Positions 17,309-26,044 of a DNA stretch of 35,181 nucleotides are shown one piece after another (positions within the stretch are counted from its first letter, which is position 1; each line of letters begins with the position of its first letter). Source of the stretch: Agromyces tardus. GTDB lineage: Bacteria; Actinomycetota; Actinomycetes; Actinomycetales; Microbacteriaceae. The DNA lies in NCBI RefSeq assembly GCF_003710805.1, contig NZ_RHHB01000035.1, forward strand, positions 1 through 35,181. Direction: 5' to 3'. The notes under the pieces were generated by a model. The model was not told the DNA's origin, did no database searches, and worked only from the letters and a program-made list of their open reading frames with translations. The position numbers were made by a program, and so were the translations under genes.

Positions 17309-19135
17309 TCAACCGCAGGGCGCCTCCGCCATCTCGACCTTCGTCGCGTTGATCATCGGGGTGGTGCGTACCTCGGTCGGGCCGTACGTGCCCGGCGTGC
17401 CGGCGAAGGTGGCCCGCACGACGGCCGTCTGGCCGTTCACCATGTCGACGGTGAACTTCTCGGCCGGTCGGCTGAGATCGGTGACCGACGGTCCGGTGAC
17501 CGTGTTGAGCGCCGGCTCGGGCACCTCGATCGCGCTCGTCGAGGCGCCCACCGGGCCGTAGAGGAACACCTCGGTGCGGTAGAAGTCGTACAGCCCGCTG
17601 TCGATGTAGCGCGGCAGGTCGTCGGCGATGTCGCCCGGGATGTCGAACTTCAGCTTCACCTCGACCGTATAGGTCGGGGCATCCGGCTTGCAGGCATCGG
17701 TCGTGACCGTCGCGGAGGTGTGCAGGTAGTAGTCGATCTTGGACGACGAGCGGTCGCGGAAGTACACGCCGACGACGGTGGCACCCTCGTTCGTCTTCGG
17801 GAGCACGCCCTGCACCCGCGTGTCGTCGAAGAGCGCCTGCGTGGCCGGATCGGCACTCCACATCATGAGACTGCCGCCGTTGGCTGCGTCGGTGATGGCC
17901 TTCGCCATCGCCCAGACGTCGTAGTCGGTCGACATGATGCGGTCGAAGACGGCGCTCGCCGCGGCGGCGAAGTAGGCGTCGGACTCGGCGCCGCCCTCGG
18001 GGTAGCGGAAGTAGGCCTCGTTGAGGAGCTTGGAGACCACATTGTCGCTCGTGAGCTGCTCGCCGCCGGCGAACGTCACCGGACCGGTGACCTCGAGGAG
18101 CTTCGAGAGCGCGATCGGGTCGAGCGCGACGACGACGTCGGGCGTGATCCCGACCGTGCGCTGCCAGTGGGCGTTGATGATCGCCGCAGCCGTCGGGAAG
18201 TCGGGGCGACTCGTCGACGCGTTGAGGTTGTCGAGGAAGATGCTGTCGTAGAGCTGCTTCGCGCTCTCGTCGACCGCGACGTCGACCGGGACGCCCACCG
18301 GGAAGTCGGCGCTCGACACCTGCCGTGCGATCTTGATGGTGCCGTTGTCGACCTGCAGCAGGGTCTGCGACGCCGGGCCGCCGCCGAGTGCCGCGGCCTC
18401 GGCGTTGTTCTCGAATGCGAGCACCACGTTCTTCGGACCGTCGATGCCGAGCAGGGCGCCCACGCCGGCGAGCGCACCGTTGAACTGCGGGATGGTCGCT
18501 TCGGCCTTGCCGAGCATCTCGTCGAACTTGTCGACGCCCTCGCTCACCTGGCCGATCGTCGCCGTCGTGTCGATCGACTGCACCTCGGCGTGCACGTCGG
18601 TCACGACCTGCTCTGCCGTGGTGGCGATCTCGGTCGCCTGGCGCAGTGGCGCGAGGTCGATGCCGCCGGTCGTCGCGTCACGCTTGACGCCGAACGAGCC
18701 GACGAGGGTGGACGCCGGCGTCACCACCTCGGTGGAGATATCGTCGACGCCCTCGGCGATCACGCGCACCGCGCGGAAGTTCTCGCCGACGACCGGGACG
18801 AGCTCGCCCATGCTCCACAGCACCGTCGTCGTGGGCTCGACCGCGCTCCGGGCGGAGCCCGACAGCTCGGCGGCGATCGGCTCGAGCTGGTCGAACTTGC
18901 GCTCGGTGGCCGCCTTCTGGAACGCCGCGACCGAGGCCTGCGCGTCTTCGAGGTCGGCGCGCACCGACATCGCATCGTTGTAGAGCGAGAAGGCGGCGAA
19001 GCCGCCGCCGATGAGGAGGATCGCCAGCACGGGCCAGACGATCGCATGCACGATCCACCGCCGGCGCGGCTTCTTCTCGGGACGTGAGCGGTCGTCTCGA
19101 CGCGCGGCGTCGTCAGTGATCTCGGGCTGGGTCAC
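17309..19135 (-). CDS. DUF4012 domain protein
   Basis: The protein has 608 residues. A basic N-terminus and one membrane helix (about residues 28-52) are followed by a large extracellular region. It matches DUF4012 proteins, which are common in actinobacterial exopolysaccharide clusters; their function is not established. The region shares the general look of LytR-CpsA-Psr partner proteins (LAFENNAEAAALGGGP), but the catalytic residues of that family are not evident. The GTG start at 19135 follows TATGCT (19144-19149) by only 8 bases, suggesting a leaderless or nearly leaderless transcript. It sits between the polyprenyl glycosylphosphotransferase and acyltransferase genes. Confidence 0.85.
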   Translation of the reverse strand: MTQPEITDDAARRDDRSRPEKKPRRRWIVHAIVWPVLAILLIGGGFAAFSLYNDAMSVRADLEDAQASVAAFQKAATERKFDQLEPIAAELSGSARSAVEPTTTVLWSMGELVPVVGENFRAVRVIAEGVDDISTEVVTPASTLVGSFGVKRDATTGGIDLAPLRQATEIATTAEQVVTDVHAEVQSIDTTATIGQVSEGVDKFDEMLGKAEATIPQFNGALAGVGALLGIDGPKNVVLAFENNAEAAALGGGPASQTLLQVDNGTIKIARQVSSADFPVGVPVDVAVDESAKQLYDSIFLDNLNASTSRPDFPTAAAIINAHWQRTVGITPDVVVALDPIALSKLLEVTGPVTFAGGEQLTSDNVVSKLLNEAYFRYPEGGAESDAYFAAAASAVFDRIMSTDYDVWAMAKAITDAANGGSLMMWSADPATQALFDDTRVQGVLPKTNEGATVVGVYFRDRSSSKIDYYLHTSATVTTDACKPDAPTYTVEVKLKFDIPGDIADDLPRYIDSGLYDFYRTEVFLYGPVGASTSAIEVPEPALNTVTGPSVTDLSRPAEKFTVDMVNGQTAVVRATFAGTPGTYGPTEVRTTPMINATKVEMAEAPCG

Positions 19136-19193
19136 AAGGCCTTAGCATAGACGGCCGCGACCGCGCACGACCTGTGGCGTTGCGCGTTCGTGA

Positions 19194-20669
19194 TCAGTAC
19201 GCGCCCTGCGCCCGCATCACCGATCGCGCCGTGCGGTACAGGATGATGATGTCGCCGGTGAGCGACCAGTTCTCGACGTAGTAGAGGTCGAGTCGCACGC
19301 TGTCATCCCATGAGAGATCGGAACGGCCCTGGGTCTGCCACAGGCCCGTGATCCCCGGTCGCACCAGCAGCCGTCGGCGCATCCAGTCCTCGTACCGTTC
19401 GACCTCCGACGCGAGTGGCGGCCTCGGGCCGACGAGCGACATGTCGCCGAGCAGGACGTTGACGAACTGCGGAAGCTCGTCGAGGCTGTAGCGGCGCAGC
19501 ACGGCTCCGACTCGCGTGACCCGAGGATCGGACTTGAGCTTGAACAGCACGCCGTTGCCGTCGCTCTGGTCGAGGAGCGTCGGGAGCTTCGCCTCGGCGT
19601 CCACGACCATCGACCGGAACTTCAGCATGCGGAAGTGCTTGCCGTTGAGTCCCACGCGCTCCTGCGTGAACAGCGCCGGCCCGGGGCTGTCGCGGCGCAC
19701 CAGCACGGCGATCACGAGGAACACCGGGCTCAGCAGCACGAGCGCGAGCGTCGACAGCACGAGGTCGAACGCGCGCTTCGCCGCGTACTTGCGGCCCTCG
19801 AACTCGGGGTAATCGACCTGGATGAGCGGGAGGCCCGCGACCGGTCGAGCGTGGATGCGGGGGCCCGCGACATCCGTGAGCGCCGGGGCCACGATGAGGT
19901 TGGTCGACGTCGACTCGAGCTCCCAGCCGATCTCCCGCATCCCCCGCGGGTCGATGGTGTCGGCGCCGGTGAACACGACCGTGTCGGCGCGTGCCTCCTC
20001 GAGCACCCTGCTGAGGCTCGCGTAGTCCCCGAGCACCGGGATCCCCGACAGGAGTTCGCGGTCGGCCGTGCCGTGCTCGGTGATCGCCCCGACGATGACG
20101 ATCCCGGTGGTGCTGTCACGCGACATCTGCTTCGCCACGTGGATCGACTTGCCCCGTTCGCCCATGAGGATGGCGCGGTGCGTGTATGCACCGGTCGCGC
20201 GACGGCGGATCAGCCACTTGCGCCACGCCCAGCGGCTCACGAGGAGCAGCGCGAGGCCGATCGGCAGCGCGAGGAGGAGGTATCCGCGGCCGAGTTCCGA
20301 TTGCAGCGCGAAGGCGGCGATCGCGAGCACGGCGAACACCCGGATGGTCGCATCGGTGATGCGGCGGTACTCCGAGACGCCGGCGCCGATGATGGTGTGG
20401 TCTCGCGTGGCGAACAGGGACAGGGAGACGAACCAGATCCCGATGAGGAGCGCCGACACCAGGGTGTAGCTGACCACCACTTGGGCATCGCGGACGCTCG
20501 GGATGCTGACGGTCTCGACGATCGAGCCGAACCGGATCAGCTGCGAACCGTAGACCGCGACCACGATCACGATCAGGTCGGTGATCAGCAGCCGCCCCGC
20601 GTAGGCGCGCTGCCATGCCGCAACGACCGCCGCCGGTGAATCGGTGGTGGACTGGCGCGTCAGGCTCAT
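19194..20669 (-). CDS. Exopolysaccharide polyprenyl glycosylphosphotransferase
   Basis: The protein has 491 residues. Membrane helices fill the N-terminal third, a central CoA-binding-like (Rossmann) domain follows, and the C-terminal bacterial sugar transferase domain (from about residue 295) contains KRAFDLVLS, FKLKSDPRVTRVG, RYSLDELPQ and DMSLVGPRPP. It transfers a sugar phosphate from a nucleotide sugar to undecaprenyl phosphate, the first committed step of a repeat unit. ATG 20669 has GGAGGT five bases upstream. It is probably the first gene of the minus-strand polysaccharide operon. Confidence 0.95.
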   Translation of the reverse strand: MSLTRQSTTDSPAAVVAAWQRAYAGRLLITDLIVIVVAVYGSQLIRFGSIVETVSIPSVRDAQVVVSYTLVSALLIGIWFVSLSLFATRDHTIIGAGVSEYRRITDATIRVFAVLAIAAFALQSELGRGYLLLALPIGLALLLVSRWAWRKWLIRRRATGAYTHRAILMGERGKSIHVAKQMSRDSTTGIVIVGAITEHGTADRELLSGIPVLGDYASLSRVLEEARADTVVFTGADTIDPRGMREIGWELESTSTNLIVAPALTDVAGPRIHARPVAGLPLIQVDYPEFEGRKYAAKRAFDLVLSTLALVLLSPVFLVIAVLVRRDSPGPALFTQERVGLNGKHFRMLKFRSMVVDAEAKLPTLLDQSDGNGVLFKLKSDPRVTRVGAVLRRYSLDELPQFVNVLLGDMSLVGPRPPLASEVERYEDWMRRRLLVRPGITGLWQTQGRSDLSWDDSVRLDLYYVENWSLTGDIIILYRTARSVMRAQGAY

Positions 20670-20741
20670 GCAATACCTCCGCCGTCGGCCGGTCTTCGGG
20701 TCGTCGGGCCGACGTGGCCGCTGTGATGCGGACCAATCGAA

Positions 20742-20769
20742 AGGCTACCCCGTCGGCCCGCGCCCGCAA
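20742..20769 (-). promoter_or_regulatory. Putative promoter of the glycosylphosphotransferase gene
   Basis: Minus strand: -35-like TTGCGG (20764-20769) and -10-like TAGCCT (20742-20747), separated by 16 bases. The predicted start near 20735 gives a leader of about 65 bases. Confidence 0.4.
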
Positions 20770-20787
20770 GAGGCTTGACGACGAAGT

Positions 20788-20804
20788 GCCCCCCGAAATG
20801 GGGC
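20788..20804 (-). terminator. Weak hairpin after tdk
   Basis: GCCCC/GGGGC arms with a seven-base loop lie 3 bases after the tdk stop. The stem is short and there is no U-tract, so the terminator call is tentative. Confidence 0.35.
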
Positions 20805-20807
20805 GGA

Positions 20808-21449
20808 TCAGTGGCGGCCGTTCAGCACGCCGGCGCTCTCCTCGAGGTAGCAGACGCCGCAGAGCGACTCGTAGGTGACGGTTCGGACCCCGCTCGCGCT
20901 GAGCTCCGTCGACGCGTCGATCGCGACCTGGTCGCCGTCGAACACGAATCGGCCGTCGACGAGGCGCGCGTTGAAGATCGCCTTGCGGCCGCAGCGGCAG
21001 ATCGTCTTGAGTTCCTCGAGGCTGTGCGCGATCTCCAGCAGTCGGCGGCTGCCGGGGAACGCCACCGTCTGGAAGTCGGTGCGGATGCCGTAGGCGAGCA
21101 CCGGGATGCCGTCGAGCAGGGCGATGCGGAGCAGGTCGTCGACCTGGCTCCCGGTGAGGAACTGCGCCTCGTCGATCAGCAGGCAGCTGACGTCGCGCTC
21201 ATGCTCGGCGATGACGGCGGTGCGATGCCGCTGGAAGGTCTCGAACACCGGCTCCTCCGGCGCGATCGTGAAGTCGACCTCGCGCACGACGCCGAGGCGC
21301 GACACGATGTCGCGGTCGCCCTTGGTGTCGACCGACGGCTTCGCCAGCAGCACCCGGTGCCCGCGCTCCTCGTAGTTGAACGCCGCCTGCAACAGGGCGG
21401 TGGACTTGCCCGAGTTCATGGCTCCGTAGCGGAAGTACAGCTTCGCCAT
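20808..21449 (-). CDS. tdk: Thymidine kinase
   Basis: The protein has 213 residues. The P-loop GAMNSGKST is near residues 9-17, the Walker B/base region is LLIDEAQFL, and two zinc-ligand pairs, CRCG and CGVC, give the type II thymidine kinase zinc site. It phosphorylates thymidine to dTMP in pyrimidine salvage. Its ATG directly follows the response-regulator stop (TAGATG), so it is the last gene of a two-component operon. That context is unusual for a salvage enzyme. Confidence 0.95.
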   Translation of the reverse strand: MAKLYFRYGAMNSGKSTALLQAAFNYEERGHRVLLAKPSVDTKGDRDIVSRLGVVREVDFTIAPEEPVFETFQRHRTAVIAEHERDVSCLLIDEAQFLTGSQVDDLLRIALLDGIPVLAYGIRTDFQTVAFPGSRRLLEIAHSLEELKTICRCGRKAIFNARLVDGRFVFDGDQVAIDASTELSASGVRTVTYESLCGVCYLEESAGVLNGRH

Positions 21450-22154
21450 CTACTCGAGCAGCCCGTCCTCGGCCGCACGCCGGATGAGGTCGGACTTGCG
21501 GCTCGCCGGGCGGCCCACCTTCGCGTACTTCTCGCGCACGCGACGCAGGTAGGTCTTGGCGGTCTCGTAGCCGACGTCCATCCGCCGGCCGACCTCGAGC
21601 GTCGAGAGTCCCTGCGCGTAGAGGCGCAGCGCGCGCTCCTCGGCGGGGCTCAGCCGTGCGTTCGCGAGCCCGGCGGCGGTTCGATCGGGGCCGTCGGATG
21701 CCGCGACATCCGCTTGGCCGCCGGCGAGCACCGGCACGCGCCGACTCGGACGGACCCGCTCGCCGCGCGCCACCTTGCGTGCGACCTCGACGAGTTCGTC
21801 TGCGGGCGTGGTCTTCGGGATGAACGCGGCGGCACCGGCCTCCAGCGCGCGATCGCGGGATTCCTCGTCGTCGAGGGCGGTGACGACCACCACCTTCGCG
21901 CCCGCCGCGCGACAGGCCCGGATACGCGATTCGATCGAGACCGTGTCCCCCAATTGGAGGTCCATGAGCACGACGTCCACCGGGAAGCCGGGGTCCCGGA
22001 TGAGGCCGATCCAGGTGGTGGCGCGCACCGCGACATCGAACTCCGGCGACTGCTCGGAGAACATCGTGGCAAGGCTGTCGACGATCAGGCCATGGTCGTC
22101 GAGGATGGCGAGCCGGAACGGCGCGCCCTCGGGTCTCGGGTCACTCGAGGTCAT
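21450..22154 (-). CDS. Response regulator, receiver plus LuxR-type DNA-binding domain
   Basis: The protein has 234 residues. The receiver has the acidic pair D19/D20, phosphoacceptor D65 in VVLMDLQLGD, T92 and K114 (FIPKTT). The LuxR-type helix-turn-helix spans about 168-230 (LSPAEERALRLYAQGLSTLE, YETAKTYLRRV). Start ATG 22154 overlaps the upstream kinase-like gene by 14 bases, with GGAG upstream. Upstream in-frame ATGs exist but lie deeper inside the other gene. It is very likely phosphorylated by the kinase encoded two genes upstream. Target genes are not evident. Confidence 0.92.
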   Translation of the reverse strand: MTSSDPRPEGAPFRLAILDDHGLIVDSLATMFSEQSPEFDVAVRATTWIGLIRDPGFPVDVVLMDLQLGDTVSIESRIRACRAAGAKVVVVTALDDEESRDRALEAGAAAFIPKTTPADELVEVARKVARGERVRPSRRVPVLAGGQADVAASDGPDRTAAGLANARLSPAEERALRLYAQGLSTLEVGRRMDVGYETAKTYLRRVREKYAKVGRPASRKSDLIRRAAEDGLLE

Positions 22155-23283
22155 AACGGAACTCCACCGACACATTGTCTCGTGCGACGCGGGTCTCCGC
22201 GCGCATTCCCACGGATCTCGCAACGGCGAGGAACCGTTCGAGGTCGCGCCGCGTGGGCGGCTCGACGCCCGGCCGTGCCTCCAGCGTGATGACGCCCGAG
22301 TGCTCGGCGGTGCGGAACGACACCGTCATCCCCGCGCTCCGGCCCGAGTTCGAGAGCCACGACACGAGCGCCGTCAGCGTCGAGCGCTGGTCGACCCGCA
22401 GCTCCCTGGCGGCACCGCCGGGGTCGTCCACCTCCACGCCGACGCCGCGCACCGAGCCGACCGACGCCGCGAGGTCGTCGAGCCACGTGGACTCGATCCC
22501 CGCCTTCAGGGCACGACGCAGTGCCTCGGCGAGTTCCCGGGCACGATCGGCGTCGGCCACGGTGATCCGCTCGGCGGTCATGATGCCGGCGAGGAAGGGG
22601 AGCACCTCGCGTCCCAGCAGCGAGACTCGGCTCTGCTGCACGGAGCGCGCGATGCCCGCCCGCATGTCGGCGTCGCGCTGGAGGGCCGCCGAGTTCGCCT
22701 GCCGCTGCCATGCGAGCGTTTCGGCCACGATCGCGTAGGAGTAGCCCGCTGCGGCGGCCGCGAGCGCGAGCGTCGCGGAGGTGTTCACCGCGATGACGGC
22801 GACGACCGAGCCTCCGGCTCCCCGGTCGCCCGCGGCCCCGACGGCGAGGATGGCGAGCACGGCGGAGGCGAGGAACCCGGCGGTGAGCAGCGACATCCAC
22901 GTGCAGAACGGCGCCACGGCCAGGATGAGCAGGCCGATCGCGATCGGTCCGTAGTCGTCGTAGAGGTATTGGTCGGTGCCCAGGGTGCTGACGTACTCGG
23001 CGATCGCGCCCCCGACCGCGAGGCTGACGACGACCCAGAGCCGCTCGGCCGTGAAGGGGGCGCGGCTCGGCCACGCCGAGACCGACGCGACGACGCCCGC
23101 AGCAGCCACGAGCACGATGCCGAGGATCGCGGCGGCGGGCGAATTGATCTCGGCCCGGTGCCAGAACGTGAGGCCGACGGATGCCGCGACCGCCACCGAC
23201 GCTCCGATCACGACCGCCGGCGCCGCGGTGATCGCGCCGATCGGATCGGCCTCCTGCTGGGCGAGGCGGATGCGGAGGATCAT
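22141..23283 (-). CDS. Histidine-kinase-like membrane protein lacking catalytic residues
   Basis: The protein has 380 residues with about six to seven membrane helices in the first half. The layout then mimics a sensor kinase: a helical DHp-like segment (RSVQQSRVSLLGREVLPFLA, about 214-231) and a C-terminal ATPase-like fold. Where the phospho-accepting histidine should follow a leucine the sequence reads LGRE (residues 223-226), and no DxGxG box is seen (ITLEARPG in that place). A residual N-box-like SWLSNSGRS is at 308-316. I infer a pseudokinase that senses or scaffolds. The ATG overlaps the preceding kinase stop (ATGA), so the two are made together, perhaps as a heterodimer. Confidence 0.75.
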   Translation of the reverse strand: MILRIRLAQQEADPIGAITAAPAVVIGASVAVAASVGLTFWHRAEINSPAAAILGIVLVAAAGVVASVSAWPSRAPFTAERLWVVVSLAVGGAIAEYVSTLGTDQYLYDDYGPIAIGLLILAVAPFCTWMSLLTAGFLASAVLAILAVGAAGDRGAGGSVVAVIAVNTSATLALAAAAAGYSYAIVAETLAWQRQANSAALQRDADMRAGIARSVQQSRVSLLGREVLPFLAGIMTAERITVADADRARELAEALRRALKAGIESTWLDDLAASVGSVRGVGVEVDDPGGAARELRVDQRSTLTALVSWLSNSGRSAGMTVSFRTAEHSGVITLEARPGVEPPTRRDLERFLAVARSVGMRAETRVARDNVSVEFRYDLE

Positions 23284-24539
23284 GCGCCGCCCTCCGGGAC
23301 GGTGAGCACGACCGTGGTGCCGACCCCGGGGCTCGACCACACCTGCACGGAACCGCCCTCCTGCTCGATGCGGGCCCGGATCGAGGTGCGTAGGCCGATG
23401 CGATCGTCGGGAACGGCGTCGACGTCGAAGCCCAGCCCGCTGTCGACCACCACGACAGTGACGTCGCCGTGCCCCGGACCGATCGCGACCTCGGCCTCGC
23501 CGACGCCCGCGTGGCGCGCCACGTTCACGAGGCACTGCGCGACCGCGGCGTCGAGCACCGAGGCGCGTACGGGACCCAAGACTTCCAGCGCGGCGGGGTC
23601 GCCCGTGATCCGCACGCCGAGCCCGGCATTGCGCGCGGCCTCGAGCGCCTCGGGCAGCACGGTGCGGGTTGCCGCGGCCGCGATCGGCCCGTTGCCGCCC
23701 GAGCGTCCCGGCCTGCCTGCGCCGCCGGCCGCGCCCGCGGACCCGAACGCGCCGTCGTCGATTGCCGCATCGCCGTGGTCGATGGCCCAGTCGCGCCCGA
23801 CGATGAGGCCGAGGTCCTGCCGGATGCCGACGCGGAGCCGTTCGTCGATCGGGCCCGAGCCCGCTGCAGCGATCGCGACGAGGTGGCTGAGCGCGGTGTC
23901 GTGGAGGCGCGCCGTGGCGCGCAGTTCGTAGTCGTGGCGGAGCGCCAGTTCGCGGGTCTGCTGGCTGGCCCGGTGGAGGCCGGTCTCCTTGCGCGTGTCG
24001 CGCCTGCGGGAGAGCCCGTCGTAGGCCCGCACCATCACGAGCAGGCCGAAGGCACCGGCTGCTGCGACGTTCGGGACCCAGCTCCCGCCGCCGATCGCGG
24101 CGCCGAGGAACGTGGCCGCCTCCCCCAGTCCGAAGCCGAGGGTGGCCCAGGTGAGTGCGATCGCCGAGCCCGCGCCGGCTCCGCCGACGAGCAGCAGCGC
24201 GATCCGCGGCAGCGCGAGCAGCGGGTTGTTGGTCGAGTCGACGCCGTTCTCGGGCTGCATGACGAGCACGGTGAGCGCGAAGACGACGGCCGAACCCGCG
24301 ACGAGGTACACGACGGTGAGCGTGACGGTGGGGAAGCGAGCGACGAGCACCAACAGCAGCGCCTGCGCTGCGAGGAGCATGACCGCCGCGAGTTCGCCCT
24401 CCGCGCCGCCGGCGAACGCCGACTCGGCGACGACGACGATCCCGATGACCAGGCAGACGAGCGCGGCGCAGTGTCCGGCGTTGGCGAGCGCGCGACTGAA
24501 GGACTCGCGAGCGAGGTGCTCCGGGAGCCCCAGGTTCAT
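23280..24539 (-). CDS. Sensor histidine kinase
   Basis: The protein has 419 residues with about five membrane helices in residues 20-175. The DHp motif ATARLHDTALSHL places the phosphoacceptor at H213. The HATPase domain has an N-box at N339 (LVNVARHAG), DSGLGFD at 366-372 and GVGTTV near 405. A Gly/Ala-rich loop (about 264-290) separates the two. It belongs to the NarL-partner (HisKA_3-like) kinases and fits the LuxR-type regulator downstream. ATG 24539 has GGAGGA upstream. It is the first gene of kinase, pseudokinase, regulator, tdk. Confidence 0.9.
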   Translation of the reverse strand: MNLGLPEHLARESFSRALANAGHCAALVCLVIGIVVVAESAFAGGAEGELAAVMLLAAQALLLVLVARFPTVTLTVVYLVAGSAVVFALTVLVMQPENGVDSTNNPLLALPRIALLLVGGAGAGSAIALTWATLGFGLGEAATFLGAAIGGGSWVPNVAAAGAFGLLVMVRAYDGLSRRRDTRKETGLHRASQQTRELALRHDYELRATARLHDTALSHLVAIAAAGSGPIDERLRVGIRQDLGLIVGRDWAIDHGDAAIDDGAFGSAGAAGGAGRPGRSGGNGPIAAAATRTVLPEALEAARNAGLGVRITGDPAALEVLGPVRASVLDAAVAQCLVNVARHAGVGEAEVAIGPGHGDVTVVVVDSGLGFDVDAVPDDRIGLRTSIRARIEQEGGSVQVWSSPGVGTTVVLTVPEGGA

Positions 24540-24598
24540 CGCGTCCTCCGCCTCTCATCGACTGCGCCGCAACGCGCGTGCTCCAGGCCCCCTCGCGG

Positions 24599-24607
24599 AT
24601 TATCGCA
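24599..24607 (-). promoter_or_regulatory. Putative extended -10 promoter of the kinase operon
   Basis: The minus strand reads TGCGATAAT, an extended -10 element (TGn plus GATAAT at 24599-24604). No good -35 is visible. The predicted start near 24592 gives a leader of about 50 bases with a GGAGGA site. Confidence 0.45.
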
Positions 24608-24658
24608 GTTCCGCGGCGGTTCCGTGGCGATGCGGTTCGACCCGGGCAGGAAATCCGT

Positions 24659-25762
24659 TCAGAAGAGGGCGGCAGGGTCAGCGGGGCCGAGGCCCTGCGC
24701 GCTCGTCGCCAGGCGGGCGGATGCCTCGGCGCGATCGAATCCGGGGGCGTCGCCGGGCGAGCGGCCGAGGGCGCTCGATCGCACCCCTCCGGTCGCGGCA
24801 TCCTCCCGCCCCTGCTCGAGGCCGTGCGCTCGGATCAGCGGGCGGATCCGGGCGGCGAGCCACTTGCGGTACTCCTTCGGCGCGTAGGCGTTGTTGCCGT
24901 AGTACATCGAGCGGTAGCGCTCGACGAGCTCGGGGTGCTCGCGCGCGAGCCACTGCATGAACCACGGCTTCACGCCGCCGCGGAGGTGCAGCGCGGTGTA
25001 GAGCACGCTCGTCGCGCCCGCGGCCTTCGCCTGGCGCAGTGCCTCGTCGAGGTGGGCTCGCGTATCGGTGAGGTACGGGAGGATCGGCATGAGGAAGACG
25101 GCGCAGTCGAGCCCCGCCTCGCGCACCGCCCGCACCGTCGCGAGCCGCGCGGCGGCGCTCGGCGTGCCCGGCTCCACGGACTGCTGCAGTTCCTGGTCGT
25201 AGATGGCGATCGACATCGCGAGATCGACGGGCACGCGCTTCGACGCCTCGGCGAGCAGCGGCAGGTCGCGGCGCAGGAGCGTGCCCTTCGTGAGGATGCT
25301 GAACGGCGTGCCGCTCATCGTGAGCGCCTCGATGATGCCCGGCATGAGCGAGTAGCGGCCCTCCGCCCGCTGGTACGGGTCGGTGTTCGTGCCGAGTGCG
25401 ACCGCGTCGTGCCGCCACGACGGCTTCGCGAGCTCGGTGCGGAGGACCTCGGCGACGTTCACCTTGACCACGATCTGCCGGTCGAAGTCGTCGCCCGCGT
25501 CGAGGTCGAGGTAGGTGTGCGTCGGGCGGGCGAAACAATATACGCACGCATGCGAACAGCCCCGATACGGGTTGATGGTCCACCCGAACGGCACGACCGA
25601 TTGCCCGGGCACCTTGTTGAGCGCCGACTTCGCGAGCACCTCGTGGAACGTCACGCCGGCGAACTCAGGGGTCTGCACCGATCGCACGAGGTTGTCGAGC
25701 CGGGCCAGGCCGGGCAGCATGCCCGCCTGCTCGACGCCGAGTTCCTGTCCGCTCCACCTCAC
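24659..25762 (-). CDS. Radical SAM protein, SplB-like (Rv2578c family)
   Basis: The protein has 367 residues. The iron-sulfur motif CSHACVYC gives C69, C73 and C76 (CX3CX2C), in the context NPYRGCSHACVYCFARPTH shared by spore photoproduct lyase-like radical SAM proteins of actinobacteria. The reaction is unknown; a DNA-repair role is suggested by the LexA box at its promoter. The GTG start at 25762 is preferred because it lies 6 bases after the -10 element, implying a leaderless transcript. An in-frame ATG exists within the SOS box (about 25780) but would be upstream of the predicted transcript start. Confidence 0.88.
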   Translation of the reverse strand: MRWSGQELGVEQAGMLPGLARLDNLVRSVQTPEFAGVTFHEVLAKSALNKVPGQSVVPFGWTINPYRGCSHACVYCFARPTHTYLDLDAGDDFDRQIVVKVNVAEVLRTELAKPSWRHDAVALGTNTDPYQRAEGRYSLMPGIIEALTMSGTPFSILTKGTLLRRDLPLLAEASKRVPVDLAMSIAIYDQELQQSVEPGTPSAAARLATVRAVREAGLDCAVFLMPILPYLTDTRAHLDEALRQAKAAGATSVLYTALHLRGGVKPWFMQWLAREHPELVERYRSMYYGNNAYAPKEYRKWLAARIRPLIRAHGLEQGREDAATGGVRSSALGRSPGDAPGFDRAEASARLATSAQGLGPADPAALF

Positions 25763-25768
25763 TCCGAT

Positions 25769-25797
25769 ATTCGAACACATGTTCGAATCAGTTGCAA
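25769..25797 (-). promoter_or_regulatory. LexA (SOS) box inside the radical SAM gene promoter
   Basis: CGAACACATGTTCG (25772-25785) is an exact fit to the CGAACRNRYGTTCG LexA consensus of actinobacteria and Bacillus, within an 18-base palindrome (25770-25787). On the minus strand it fills the space between a -35-like TTGCAA (25792-25797) and a -10-like TCGAAT (25769-25774), which are 17 bases apart. LexA bound here would block RNA polymerase directly. Confidence 0.88.
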
Positions 25798-25975
25798 GCG
25801 GATGCCGCGGCGCGGCGCGTTGCGGCGAGCACGCGCGCGCGCCGCGGCGCCGACCTCGAGACATCCCGCGGCCTCCTCGACCCGGACGGTTCGCGAGAAC
25901 AGGCAGACGCGCCGACCGCGTCACGAGAACAGGACTCAGCGACATCCGAACGGCGCCGCCTCCTGTTCTCGTGAC
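25798..25975. repeat. Dispersed palindromic repeat, copy A
   Basis: The element starts with GCGGATGCCGCGGCGCGG and contains two direct copies of a TCrCGAGAACAGG unit (25891 and 25921, 30 bases apart). It ends with a perfect 15-bp inverted repeat, GTCACGAGAACAGGA at 25920-25934 against 25961-25975 (loop 26 bases). An 11-bp inverted repeat (25804-25814/25836-25846) lies at its left end. The last 85 bases match copy B at roughly 73% by eye. It contains no credible gene. Confidence 0.7.
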
Positions 25976-25987
25976 GGTGCCCCCCAC

Positions 25988-26040
25988 GCGGATGCCGCGG
26001 CGCGGCGAGTTCCGAGGAGCGCGCGCGCCGCGGCATCCGC
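25988..26040 (-). terminator. Palindromic terminator of the ABC-F gene
   Basis: A perfect 17-bp stem, GCGGATGCCGCGGCGCG (25988-26004) against 26024-26040, has a 19-base loop and lies 5 bases after the ABC-F stop. There is no U-tract. It has the same core as the acs terminator. Confidence 0.65.
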
Positions 26041-26044
26041 TCGG

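Noticed and set aside
23284..24801. An upstream extension of the pseudokinase frame to 886 codons
   Set aside because: It overlaps the intact sensor kinase in another frame. The ATGA overlap at 23283 gives the natural start.
25891..25975. Regularly spaced units suggesting a CRISPR array
   Set aside because: There are only two direct units and one inverted copy, with no further spacers and no cas genes nearby.
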